From Nocardiopsis terrae (GTDB taxonomy: Bacteria; Actinomycetota; Actinomycetes; Streptosporangiales; Streptosporangiaceae): a stretch of DNA of 64,000 bases. Below are positions 16,379-24,384 of this stretch, piece by piece. The DNA is taken from the NCBI RefSeq assembly GCF_014651695.1, contig NZ_BMXJ01000007.1, positions 326,509 through 390,508 of the forward strand, in the 5' to 3' direction. Under the pieces are notes generated by a model. That model did no database searches and was not told the origin of the DNA. It was given only the letters and a program-made list of their open reading frames with translations. The first letter of the stretch is position 1, and each line of letters opens with the position of its first letter. Made by a program: the position numbers and the translations under genes.

Positions 16379-17296
16379 ATGCGCCGTACCGTTGCGGTTG
16401 TTCTCATCGCGCTGGGGGTCTTCTGTCTCGCCTTGGCACCCATGATGCGCACGTGGATGTCCAGTTCCCTGATGAAGACTCCACTGGACTACTACAACGC
16501 CACCGTCAACACCGGAGAGGTCACCTACTTCAACATCGAGGACGTCGAACTCGTCGAGGACGCCGACGTGGAGGCGCACTCGACCATCCGGGCCGACGTG
16601 GCCTCCAGCACCGACGACGTGGTGGTGTGGGACCAGTTCACCTGGATCAAGGACGCTGACACCGACTTCGGCATCAGCTCCACCAACCGCCGCGCCGGAC
16701 ACGACCGCGTCACCGGAGAGCTCGTCGACTGCTGCGACGCCATGATCAACGACGAAGCCGTCGCCCAGACGGGGCAGGGGTGGAAGTTCCCCTTCTTCGC
16801 CGAACAGCGCGACCACGACTTCTTCGAGACCACGGTCCAGGAGAACGTCCCCATGGAGTTCGAGGGCGTCGAGGAGGTCGACGGCGTCGAGGCCTACAAG
16901 TTCGTCCAGACCGTCGAGCCGACCGTGGTCGACGAGCGCGAGATCCCGCGCTCGGTCGCCGGACTCGAGGGCGAGGGCGACGTCGTCGGCGACGAGACCT
17001 TCTCCATCACCCGGACCTACTGGATCGAACCGGTCAGCGGTTCCCCCATCGACATCAGTGAGGACCACCACCGTGTCGTCGTCGTCGACGGCGAGGAGGT
17101 CCTGACCCTGCTCAGCGGCGAACTCCGCTTCGACGACGCCACCCGCGCCACCGCCATCGAGAAGACCGAACAGGCCCGAACGGTCCTCCCGCTGCTGCAC
17201 ACCACACTGCCCATCGGCGCGCTGATCGTCGGTGTCGGGTTCATCGGTGTCGCCATCGTCCTGTTCGTCACCGGTCGCCGCACCGAACAGCACTAG
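16379..17296 (+). CDS. DUF3068 (PorA-family-like) membrane-anchored protein
   Basis: A 305-residue protein with an N-terminal membrane segment (about residues 4-23), a long acidic extracytoplasmic domain and a C-terminal membrane segment (about 275-298). That two-anchor layout, and stretches such as TPLDYYNATVNTGEVTYFN and RTYWIEPVSG, match DUF3068. Mycobacterial Rv0227c belongs to that group. Function is not established from sequence; the genomic company of envelope glycan genes is the main clue. AGGAGG is ideally spaced before ATG 16379. Confidence 0.8.
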   Translation: MRRTVAVVLIALGVFCLALAPMMRTWMSSSLMKTPLDYYNATVNTGEVTYFNIEDVELVEDADVEAHSTIRADVASSTDDVVVWDQFTWIKDADTDFGISSTNRRAGHDRVTGELVDCCDAMINDEAVAQTGQGWKFPFFAEQRDHDFFETTVQENVPMEFEGVEEVDGVEAYKFVQTVEPTVVDEREIPRSVAGLEGEGDVVGDETFSITRTYWIEPVSGSPIDISEDHHRVVVVDGEEVLTLLSGELRFDDATRATAIEKTEQARTVLPLLHTTLPIGALIVGVGFIGVAIVLFVTGRRTEQH

Positions 17297-17392
17297 CACG
17301 GCACCGACCGGCCCCCGACCCCCGCGAGGACGCACCCCGAGGACACGCCCCCCGAAACCGACCCGGACCCCCCGACCCGGGCACTCCGTCGG

Positions 17393-17425
17393 CCGGACCG
17401 CCTGAACCCCCCACAGGCGGTCCGG
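17393..17425 (+). terminator. Hairpin between the DUF3068 gene and ubiA
   Basis: CCGGACCGCCTG (17393-17404) and CAGGCGGTCCGG (17414-17425) form a perfect 12-bp stem with a 9-nt loop. It would terminate or attenuate transcription from the DUF3068 gene before ubiA. Confidence 0.6.
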
Positions 17426-17470
17426 CATCCACCTTCCACAGGGCCTGACACACGGAAGAAGGGGGAGGCC

Positions 17471-18472
17471 ATGGCGCCGACCACGACCCCCGGGACCGGA
17501 AACCGGCCCGTGAGGAGCACCGTCATGGGGCCGCGCCCCCTCCCGCTCCGGGTCCTGCCCCTGCTCAGGGCCTGCCGCCCCCGCCAGTGGCTGAAGAACC
17601 TGCTGGTGTTCGCCGCCCCCGGCACCGCGGGGGCGCTCGGCGATCCCCGCACCCTGCTGCTGTGCGCCGCCGCCTTCGTCCTCTTCTGCGCGGCCGCCAG
17701 CGGAACCTACCTGCTCAACGACGTCCGCGACCTGCACCGCGACCGCGAACACCCCCGCAAACGCCACCGCCCCGTCGCCTCCGGCGAGCTCCCGGCACCG
17801 GTCGCCGCGACCGCGGGGGCTGTGCTCACCGCTACCGCCCCGCTGGCCTCCCTCGCCCTGGGCAACTGGCGCCTCACCCTGCTGCTGACCGTGTACGTGC
17901 TGCTCACCCTGGCCTACACGCACCTGCTCAAGGACGTCGTCGTCTGCGACCTGGTCGCGGTCGCCTCCTGCCACGTGCTGCGGGCCGTGGCGGGCGGGAT
18001 CGTCGCCGGTGTGGAGCTGACCTCGTGGTTCGTCATCGTGGTCTCGCTGGCCGCCCTGCTGGTGGTGGTCGGCAAACGCGAGGCCGAACTGCGCCTGCAC
18101 CTCCCGGACGGGGAACCGGGGGCCCAGGACGACGGTCCCCGGAACGACCCCCGGGAACGGGAGCGGGAGGTGCATCCCACCCGCGCGGCGCTGCTGGGCT
18201 ACACCACCAGCTACCTCTCCCAGATGCGCACCATCGCCTCCGGTGCCATGATCGTCACCTACTGCCTGTGGGCCCTGGAGCAGGACGGCGGCCCGCACTC
18301 CGTGTTCCACGCGGTCAGTATCGTTCCGTTCGTCATGTTCGTGCTCCGCTACAACCTGCTCGTGGACCGGGGCGCGGGCGAGGAACCCGAGGAGATCGCG
18401 TTGGGGGACCGCCCCCTCCAGCTCGTCCTCGCCGCCCTCGCCCTCCTGGTCGGACTGGGGATCTACCTGTGA
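17471..18472 (+). CDS. ubiA: Decaprenyl-phosphate phosphoribosyltransferase (UbiA family)
   Basis: A 333-residue membrane prenyltransferase-fold enzyme. It is expected to transfer phosphoribose from PRPP to polyprenyl phosphate, the first lipid step to decaprenylphosphoryl-arabinose. The first aspartate motif is NDVRDLHRDREHPRKRHRP, closely matching mycobacterial Rv3806c, and RPRQWLKNLLVFAAP precedes it. About eight membrane segments are visible. ATG 17471 follows GGGGGAGG; ATG 17525 is an alternative. The stop overlaps the dprE1 GTG start by 4 bp, so the two are translationally coupled. Confidence 0.9.
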   Translation: MAPTTTPGTGNRPVRSTVMGPRPLPLRVLPLLRACRPRQWLKNLLVFAAPGTAGALGDPRTLLLCAAAFVLFCAAASGTYLLNDVRDLHRDREHPRKRHRPVASGELPAPVAATAGAVLTATAPLASLALGNWRLTLLLTVYVLLTLAYTHLLKDVVVCDLVAVASCHVLRAVAGGIVAGVELTSWFVIVVSLAALLVVVGKREAELRLHLPDGEPGAQDDGPRNDPREREREVHPTRAALLGYTTSYLSQMRTIASGAMIVTYCLWALEQDGGPHSVFHAVSIVPFVMFVLRYNLLVDRGAGEEPEEIALGDRPLQLVLAALALLVGLGIYL

Positions 18473-19827
18473 GTCGACCGACCCTCCTCACCGGCTGGGG
18501 CCGCACCGCCCCCACCGCCGCCCGCGTCGTGCGTCCGCGCACCCTCGAACAGGCCGCGCAGGCGCTGACCCGCGCGGGGCCGCGCGGTGCCCTCGCCCGG
18601 GGCCTGGGGCGCTCCTACGGCGACGCCGCCCAGGCGGCGGGCGGACTCGTCCTGGACTGCACCGGACTCGCCGGGCCGCCGCGCCTGGACACCGGACGGG
18701 CGGAGGTCACCGCGCCCGCGGGGACCAGCCTCGAACGGATCATCGCGCACCTGCTGCCCCGCGGGTACTTCGTCCCCGTCACCCCCGGGACCAGGCACGT
18801 CACCCTGGGCGGGGCGATCGCCGCCGACGTGCACGGCAAGAACCACCACGCCGACTCCTCGATCGGCGCCCACGTGCGCTCCCTCACCCTGCTCACCCCG
18901 GTCGGCGAGGTGCACCGGCTCGGCCCGGACCACGGCGACACCGAGCTCTTCTGGGCCACCGTGGGCGGGATGGGGCTGACCGGGGTCATCACCGAGGCCA
19001 CCCTCGGCGTGCACCCGGTCGAGACCGCCCACGTCCGGGTGGACACCGACCGCACCGGCGACCTCGACTCCACCCTGGACCTGATGGCGCGCACCGACCA
19101 CGCCTACCGGTACACGGTCTGCTGGGTCGACCTGCTCGCCAGGGGAGCGGCCACGGGCCGCGGGGTGCTGACCCGCGCCCACCACGCCCGCCCCGCCGAC
19201 CTGCCCGCGCCGCAGCGCCGCGAACCCCTGCGGTACCGGACCGGGACACCGCTGCCCGCCCCGCCCTGGGCGCCGCCGCGGTTGCTCAACCGGTGGACGG
19301 TGAGCGCCTTCAACACCGCCTACTACAACGCCGCCCCCCAGCGCAGGCGCGGCCAGGCCCAGCCGGTCGGCGGGTTCTTCCACCCGCTGGACTCGGTACG
19401 GGGCTGGAACCGGATGTACGGGCCGCGCGGGTTCGTGCAGTACCAGTTCGTCGTGCCCTTCGGGGAGGAGGACACCCTGCGCGCCGTCGTGGCGGGGCTG
19501 TCCGGGGTGGGTGCGCCCTCCTTCCTCGCCGTCCTCAAACGGATGGGAGAGCCGACACCGGGCCCGCTGTCCTTCCCCCGGCCCGGGTGGGCGCTCGCCC
19601 TCGACCTGCCCGCGGACCTGCCCGGGCTGGCGCGGCTGCTGCGCGGGTTCGACGAACGGGTCCTGGCGGCGGGCGGGCGCCTGTACCTGGCCAAGGACAG
19701 CCGGGCCGACGCGGAGACCGTGCACGCCATGTACCCGGAAATCCCCTCCTGGCAGGCCACGCGGGCACGCGCGGACCCCGGGGGCGTACTCGTGTCCGAC
19801 CTGGCCCGACGCCTCCGACTCGTGTGA
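18469..19827 (+). CDS. dprE1: Decaprenylphosphoryl-beta-D-ribose 2'-oxidase DprE1
   Basis: A 452-residue FAD-dependent oxidase that oxidises the ribose C2' of decaprenylphosphoryl-ribose. It shares LTGWGRTAP at the N-terminus, the FAD motif ARGLGRSYGD, VHGKNHH (His122), FWATVGGMGLTG, FVQYQFVVPFG and LYLAKDSR (Lys409, matching mycobacterial Lys418). At the place of mycobacterial Cys387 (PGWNICVDF) this protein reads PGWALALDL, so the residue is Ala377. That cysteine is the covalent target of benzothiazinones. GTG 18469 overlaps the ubiA stop. Confidence 0.92.
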   Translation: MSRPTLLTGWGRTAPTAARVVRPRTLEQAAQALTRAGPRGALARGLGRSYGDAAQAAGGLVLDCTGLAGPPRLDTGRAEVTAPAGTSLERIIAHLLPRGYFVPVTPGTRHVTLGGAIAADVHGKNHHADSSIGAHVRSLTLLTPVGEVHRLGPDHGDTELFWATVGGMGLTGVITEATLGVHPVETAHVRVDTDRTGDLDSTLDLMARTDHAYRYTVCWVDLLARGAATGRGVLTRAHHARPADLPAPQRREPLRYRTGTPLPAPPWAPPRLLNRWTVSAFNTAYYNAAPQRRRGQAQPVGGFFHPLDSVRGWNRMYGPRGFVQYQFVVPFGEEDTLRAVVAGLSGVGAPSFLAVLKRMGEPTPGPLSFPRPGWALALDLPADLPGLARLLRGFDERVLAAGGRLYLAKDSRADAETVHAMYPEIPSWQATRARADPGGVLVSDLARRLRLV

Positions 19828-19880
19828 ACACCGGCCCGGGGCAGCCGCCCCGCGCCCCCGAACCCCGGAAGGACCCGCCC

Positions 19881-20633
19881 ATGCGCGACTCGCTGGGAAG
19901 CGTACGAACCGTCCTGCTGCTCGGCGGTCGCAGTGAGATCGGCCTGGCCGTCGCCGAACGGCTGGTGCGCGAGGGCGCCCGCGAGGTGGTGCTCGCGGCC
20001 CGGGGCGGGGCGGGTGAGGCGCCGGGCGTGTTCGGGGCCCTCGGCGCGACCACCCACTCGCTGGAGTTCGACGCCGAGGACGCCGACACCCATGCCGCCG
20101 TGGTCGCCGCCGCAGTGGAGCTGGTGGGCGACCTGGACGTGGTGGTGGACGCCTTCGGGGTGCTGGGCGAGCAGGCGGAGTACGAGGCCGACCCCCTGGC
20201 CGCCGCCCGCGCGGCCACCGTGAACTACACCGGGCACGTGTCCGTCGGGCTGGCCGTCGCCGCCCGCCTGCGTGAACAGGGCCACGGGGTGCTCGTGGTG
20301 CTGTCGTCGGTGGCCGGGGTCCGGGTGCGCCGGGCCAACTTCGTGTACGGCTCCGCCAAGGCGGGGCTCGACGGGTTCGCCCAGGGGCTGGCGGACTCGC
20401 TGCACGGAACCGGGGCGCGGGTCCTGGTGGTCCGGCCGGGCTACGTCGCCACCCGGATGTCCCGGCACGTCGACCCGGCGCCGTTCCCCGCCACCCCCGG
20501 CCAGGTGGCCGACTCCGTGTCCAGGGGGCTGCGCGGCGGCGCCACCACGGTCTGGGCGCCGCGCGTGCTGCAACCCGTGTTCGCGGGGATGCGGATGATG
20601 CCCCGGGCCCTGTGGCGCCGCCTGGGGCGTTAG
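19881..20633 (+). CDS. dprE2: Decaprenylphosphoryl-2-keto-ribose reductase DprE2
   Basis: A 250-residue short-chain dehydrogenase that completes epimerisation of decaprenylphosphoryl-ribose to arabinose together with DprE1. The dinucleotide motif is LLLGGRSEIGLAVAE, the catalytic serine is in VVLSSVAGVR, and the Tyr/Lys pair is in YGSAKAGLDGF. GGRSEIG, rather than the usual TGxxxGIG, is typical of DprE2. ATG 19881 has GGAAGGA 8 bp upstream. It follows dprE1 by 53 bp on the same strand. Confidence 0.9.
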   Translation: MRDSLGSVRTVLLLGGRSEIGLAVAERLVREGAREVVLAARGGAGEAPGVFGALGATTHSLEFDAEDADTHAAVVAAAVELVGDLDVVVDAFGVLGEQAEYEADPLAAARAATVNYTGHVSVGLAVAARLREQGHGVLVVLSSVAGVRVRRANFVYGSAKAGLDGFAQGLADSLHGTGARVLVVRPGYVATRMSRHVDPAPFPATPGQVADSVSRGLRGGATTVWAPRVLQPVFAGMRMMPRALWRRLGR

Positions 20634-20708
20634 CTCCCCTGGTTCTCCGGTCCGCCTCCACGGCCGCCGCATCCCCGGTCGGCGTCCCTTCGGCCGCTGG
20701 CCCCTGAG

Positions 20709-22163
20709 CTAGCCGGACCGCTCGGTGAGGTCCGGGCGGGTGCTCGGCAGGAACATCGCGGGGACCATCGCCCCGGCCGTCAGGCCGGTCATCCACCAGA
20801 AGGTCGCCCGGAAGGCCGTCTCGGGGCGGGCTGCGTCGGCGAGCAGGGACGCGAGCAGCAGGGCCAGTGCGGCGGTGCCGACGGCGGCGCCGAGCCGCTG
20901 GGTGACGTTCAGCGCGCTGCTGGCCCGGGGCACCCGGTCCGAGGGCAGTCCCCGGTAGGCGGTGGCCAGCATCGGCACCATCGCCGCGCCCAGGCCCAGA
21001 CCGCGGACGAACATCGCGGTGGCCAGCAGGGCGGCCGGGGTGTCCGGTCCGGCCAGACCGAACGGGGCGGTGGCGGCCGCGCCCACGAGGAGACCGCCCA
21101 GCACCAGGTAACGCGGCCCGGTGCGGTCCGCGATCGGCCCGATGAACAGGTTCACCACGGCCACACCGGCGGCCATCGGTGCCATGAGCAGCCCCGCGGT
21201 CAGCGCGGAGGCTCCCTGGACCTGCTGGAAGAAGAGCGGGAGCAGGAACATGCCCGCCCAGATACAGATCCCGAACACGAACATCAGCAGTGCACCCAGC
21301 CGGAACAGCAGGTTCCGGAACAGGCGCAGATCGATCACCGGGGCGGGGCCCCCGGGCCGCTCGCGCAGGGCGTGTGCCACGAAGCCGGCTATCAGTAGCA
21401 GGCCGACGGCCACGAACACCAGGGCATGGCGGGAGTCGCCCAGTACGGACATGCCGTAGAGCAGGGTCGCGATCCCGGGGGAGAGCAGGAGCAGCCCCAC
21501 CAGGTCGAGCCGTTCGGCGGCCCGCGGGCTCCCCTTGGGCACCCCGCGCACGGCCAGAGCCATGGCCAACAGGATGCAGGGCAGCGAGACCACGAAGATC
21601 CACCGCCAGCCCAGCGTGTCCAGGACGATCCCGCCCAGCACGGGGCCCAGGGCGGGCGCCAGCTGGATGGGCACGCTGAGCAGACCGATCGCCCTTCCGA
21701 GGCGCTGCGGTCCCGCGGCCTGCACGAGGATCGTCATGACCAGGGGCAGGACCATGCCGCTGCCCAGCCCGGTGAGCACCCGGAAGGCGATCAGGCTCTC
21801 GATCGACCAGGCGGTGGTGCACAGCAGCGACCCCGCTCCGAACAGCGCGAGCGCGGTCATCCAGGTGGTGCGCTGGCCGAAGCGGTCGATCGCCCAGCCG
21901 GTCATCGGGATCACCGAGGCGGTGGAGAGCAGGTAGGCGCTGGCCACCCACTGCGCGGTCGAGACGGGGGCGTCCAGGGCCCGGGAGAGGTGGTCGACGG
22001 CCACGTTGACGATGGTGGTGTCCAGGAGCGCGGCCATGGCGCCGACCAGGAGGACGGAGGCGAGCTTGAGCAGCGGGCGGTCGAGCCGCTGGGGCGCCGG
22101 GGGGAGGGAACTGGCGGGACCGGTGGAACCGGCGGATGGAGAGGTGGGGTCTTGCTTCGCCAT
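20709..22163 (-). CDS. MFS drug efflux transporter (DHA2/EmrB-QacA type)
   Basis: A 484-residue transporter with about fourteen membrane segments. The DHA2 motif near helix 1 is LLDTTIVNVAVDHL. WVASAYLLSTASVIPMTGWAIDRFGQR (split by helix 2) and the antiporter motif C region LAPALGPVLGGIVLD are present. These point to proton-coupled export of a small toxic compound. ATG 22163 is chosen as the start of MAKQDPT; the upstream extension runs through the operator. It is transcribed away from a TetR gene, and a 31-bp inverted repeat covers the space between them, so TetR repression is likely. Confidence 0.9.
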   Translation of the reverse strand: MAKQDPTSPSAGSTGPASSLPPAPQRLDRPLLKLASVLLVGAMAALLDTTIVNVAVDHLSRALDAPVSTAQWVASAYLLSTASVIPMTGWAIDRFGQRTTWMTALALFGAGSLLCTTAWSIESLIAFRVLTGLGSGMVLPLVMTILVQAAGPQRLGRAIGLLSVPIQLAPALGPVLGGIVLDTLGWRWIFVVSLPCILLAMALAVRGVPKGSPRAAERLDLVGLLLLSPGIATLLYGMSVLGDSRHALVFVAVGLLLIAGFVAHALRERPGGPAPVIDLRLFRNLLFRLGALLMFVFGICIWAGMFLLPLFFQQVQGASALTAGLLMAPMAAGVAVVNLFIGPIADRTGPRYLVLGGLLVGAAATAPFGLAGPDTPAALLATAMFVRGLGLGAAMVPMLATAYRGLPSDRVPRASSALNVTQRLGAAVGTAALALLLASLLADAARPETAFRATFWWMTGLTAGAMVPAMFLPSTRPDLTERSG

Positions 22164-22164
22164 A

Positions 22165-22195
22165 CAAGGTAAACTACACGGTGCAGTTTCCCTTG
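22165..22195. promoter_or_regulatory. TetR-type operator between the MFS and TetR genes
   Basis: CAAGGTAAACT (22165-22175) and AGTTTCCCTTG (22185-22195) are inverted copies with one mismatch, separated by 9 bp. The site begins 2 bp from the MFS start codon and ends 48 bp before the tetR start. It is placed to control both genes. Confidence 0.7.
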
Positions 22196-22243
22196 GGAAC
22201 TGTGTTCTTCCAGGACCGAGGACCCGCGAGGACAGAGGGCGAG

Positions 22244-22897
22244 ATGACCGACACATGCGCGGACGGACGTGATCGCAGGTCGGCGGTCAAGCACGAGGCC
22301 ATCACGGAGGCCGCGCTGCGGGTCTTCCTGAGGGAGGGCTACGCGCGGGCCAGCGTGGACGCGATCGCCGCCGACGCGGGCGTGTCCAAGCGCACCATCT
22401 ACAACCACTTCGACGACAAGCGGGACCTGTTCCTCAGGATCGTCTCCCAGAGCAGTGCCACCCTCGCCGCCGACCACGCCGTGATCGCCGCCCGCCACCT
22501 GCGGGAAGCCGGGGACGCGCGCGAGGCCCTGGTCGGTTTCGGGGACGAGTGGCTGTCCCCGAGAGGCCGCCGCGCCGACCACACGGCCCTGGTCCGGCTG
22601 CTGATCGGGGAGGCCGCGCACTTCCCCGACGCCGCCAGGGCCTGGTCGGACAGCGGTTCCGAACTGGTCGTCCAGGACCTGGCGGCACACCTGCGCGCCC
22701 TGGCCGACCGGGGACTGCTGGAGATCGAGGAGGGCGGTGAGGAGACCGCCGCCGGACACTATCTGGCCCTGGTGCGCACCCAGGCCAACAGCCGGTCCTT
22801 CTTCGGAGCGCTCCCGCTGCCCGAGGAGGAGCGGGTCGCGATGGTTCGCTCGGGGGTGGACGCCTTCCTGCGCATCCACGGCCCGGGCCGCGGATGA
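22244..22897 (+). CDS. TetR family transcriptional regulator
   Basis: A 217-residue regulator. The helix-turn-helix region reads ALRVFLREGYARASVDAIAAD then AGVSKRTIYNHFDDKRDLF, a textbook TetR_N domain at residues ~18-62. The ligand-binding half resembles AefR-type C-terminal domains (NSRSFFGALPLPEEER). ATG 22244 is preceded by GAGGGCGAG. It should repress the divergent efflux gene and itself through the inverted repeat at 22165-22195. The inducer is unknown. Confidence 0.9.
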   Translation: MTDTCADGRDRRSAVKHEAITEAALRVFLREGYARASVDAIAADAGVSKRTIYNHFDDKRDLFLRIVSQSSATLAADHAVIAARHLREAGDAREALVGFGDEWLSPRGRRADHTALVRLLIGEAAHFPDAARAWSDSGSELVVQDLAAHLRALADRGLLEIEEGGEETAAGHYLALVRTQANSRSFFGALPLPEEERVAMVRSGVDAFLRIHGPGRG

Positions 22898-22970
22898 GGC
22901 CGGGGCGGGCTGGGACCGGGCCGCGGATGAGACCGGGGCCGCACGGGGCGGGGGCCGCACGGGGCGGGGG
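22883..22970 (+). repeat. Short direct repeats spanning the tetR stop codon
   Basis: A 23-bp unit (22883-22905) recurs 33 bp later (22916-22938) with one or two changes; the first copy contains the tetR stop. Then CCGCACGGGGCGGGGG occurs twice in perfect tandem at 22939-22970. This looks like slippage in GC-rich DNA. Confidence 0.7.
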
Positions 22971-22992
22971 CCGGTTCTCCCGGCCCCGCCCC
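22961..22992. terminator. Bidirectional hairpin between tetR and the convergent MFS gene
   Basis: GGGGCGGGGGCCGG (22961-22974) pairs with CCGGCCCCGCCCC (22980-22992) over 13 bp with one bulged G and a 5-nt loop. It reaches almost to the stop of the convergent gene at 22999. Confidence 0.55.
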
Positions 22993-22998
22993 GCGCGG

Positions 22999-24384
22999 TC
23001 ACTCCTTCGCGTCCGTACCGGGAGCCCGCATCCGGTAGAACACCAGCGGCACCAGGCAGCACAGCATCACGGCGGCGGGTACCAGGCTGCTGCCGACCAG
23101 CATGCCCCGCAGAGCCGTCTCGCTCTGCTGGACGACCTCTCCCGAGCCGGACTCCACGTAACCGCTCAGGGCCAGGGAGAGGGACAGCAGGCCGGTGCCC
23201 ACCGCCTGGGCCATGGCCTCCCCCGAGGTCCACACGCCCGACAGCACCCCGCCCTGGCGCCGGCCGGAGCCGTCGTCGGTGGCGAGGCAGTCGGCCAGCA
23301 TGGACGCGGGCAGCATCATGGTCCCGGACAGACCGACGCCCACCAGCACGGAGGAGGCCACCGCGCCCGGTACGCCCAGCACCGGGATCAGGAACAGGCC
23401 GACCCCGCCGAGGACGAACACCAGTGCCGAGCAGCCGGCGGCGCGGCGCTTGTCCACCCGTACCGACAGCCGCTTCCACAGCGGTGCCGCCGCCATGAGC
23501 GGGACCAGCACGCACACCATGAGGATGCTCGTGTAGGCGGGCTCGCCCATGACGTTCGCGGTCACGTACGGCACACCGGCCACCATCGTGCCGCTGGCCA
23601 CCGCCATGAGGAGGTTGGCCGGGAACAGGACCCGGAAGTCGCGGTGCCCGAAGGCCACTCTGAGCTGGGCGGGCAGCCCCTCGCTCCGGGGTTGGAAGAC
23701 CGGGTGCGGTGCCCGGCGGGTACCGACGACCGAGCCGAGCATGGACAGCACGAGTACCGCGGCCATCATCAGCCCCATGAGGCGGTAGCCCACCACCGGG
23801 TCCTGGGGGGTCGTCTGGACGACGGGTGCCAGGGCCCCGCCCAGGAGCAGCGCCAGGCCCGCGAAGGCGGTCCGCCACGTGTTCAGGGTGGAGCGCTCGT
23901 GGTAGTCCGCTGTGATCTCGCCGGGCATCGCGGTGTAGGGCACCACGAACGCCGACGAGGCCAGCGCGGCCAGTACGAACAGGACCGCCACGTAGGCGGC
24001 GGCCTGAGCCCCCTCCAACGGCGGTCCCGCGAACATGGCCGCGAACAACAGCGGCAGGGTCATCGCGCCCGCCAGCATCCACGGCCGTCGCGGGCCCCAG
24101 GGGGACCGTGTCCGATCGGACCAGATTCCGATATACGGACTGGCCAGAAGATCGACCAGCTTGGGCAGGAAGATCACCGCACCGGCGAGGGCCGGGCTCA
24201 CCGCGAGGGTGTCGGTCAGATAGATCAGCAGCAGCAACCCGGGGACCGTGTTGAAGACCCCCATGGCCACCGCGCCGCTGCCGTACCAGGCGTGCACCGA
24301 GCGGGGCAGGGGTCCGGGAGCAGGCCCGGCGCCCGCAACGGGGGCCCCGTCCACCGCGGACGGGGCCCTGTCGGTCGTGGTCAC
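22999..24384 (-). CDS. MFS transporter, GPH/MelB-like
   Basis: A 461-residue transporter with about twelve membrane segments. The family feel comes from FLPKLVDLLASPYIGIWSDRTRSPWGPRRPWMLAG (split by a helix end), the melibiose-carrier-like loop, and PYTAMPGEITADYHERSTLNTWR. GPH members take up sugars or conjugated compounds with cations. The GTG start at 24384 overlaps the stop of the upstream MpaB-like gene by 4 bp, so transporter and oxygenase are translated together. The substrate is not predictable. Confidence 0.85.
   Translation of the reverse strand: MTTTDRAPSAVDGAPVAGAGPAPGPLPRSVHAWYGSGAVAMGVFNTVPGLLLLIYLTDTLAVSPALAGAVIFLPKLVDLLASPYIGIWSDRTRSPWGPRRPWMLAGAMTLPLLFAAMFAGPPLEGAQAAAYVAVLFVLAALASSAFVVPYTAMPGEITADYHERSTLNTWRTAFAGLALLLGGALAPVVQTTPQDPVVGYRLMGLMMAAVLVLSMLGSVVGTRRAPHPVFQPRSEGLPAQLRVAFGHRDFRVLFPANLLMAVASGTMVAGVPYVTANVMGEPAYTSILMVCVLVPLMAAAPLWKRLSVRVDKRRAAGCSALVFVLGGVGLFLIPVLGVPGAVASSVLVGVGLSGTMMLPASMLADCLATDDGSGRRQGGVLSGVWTSGEAMAQAVGTGLLSLSLALSGYVESGSGEVVQQSETALRGMLVGSSLVPAAVMLCCLVPLVFYRMRAPGTDAKE

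Noticed and set aside
16271..18310. A 679-codon minus-strand open frame opposite the DUF3068 and ubiA genes
   Set aside because: Long antisense frames are expected in very high-GC DNA. The sense genes have clear families and ribosome sites.
18463..22167. A 1234-codon open frame on the minus strand
   Set aside because: It is antisense to dprE1, dprE2 and the 5' part of the MFS gene. Its composition is Arg/Pro/Gly-rich shadow sequence with no recognisable family.
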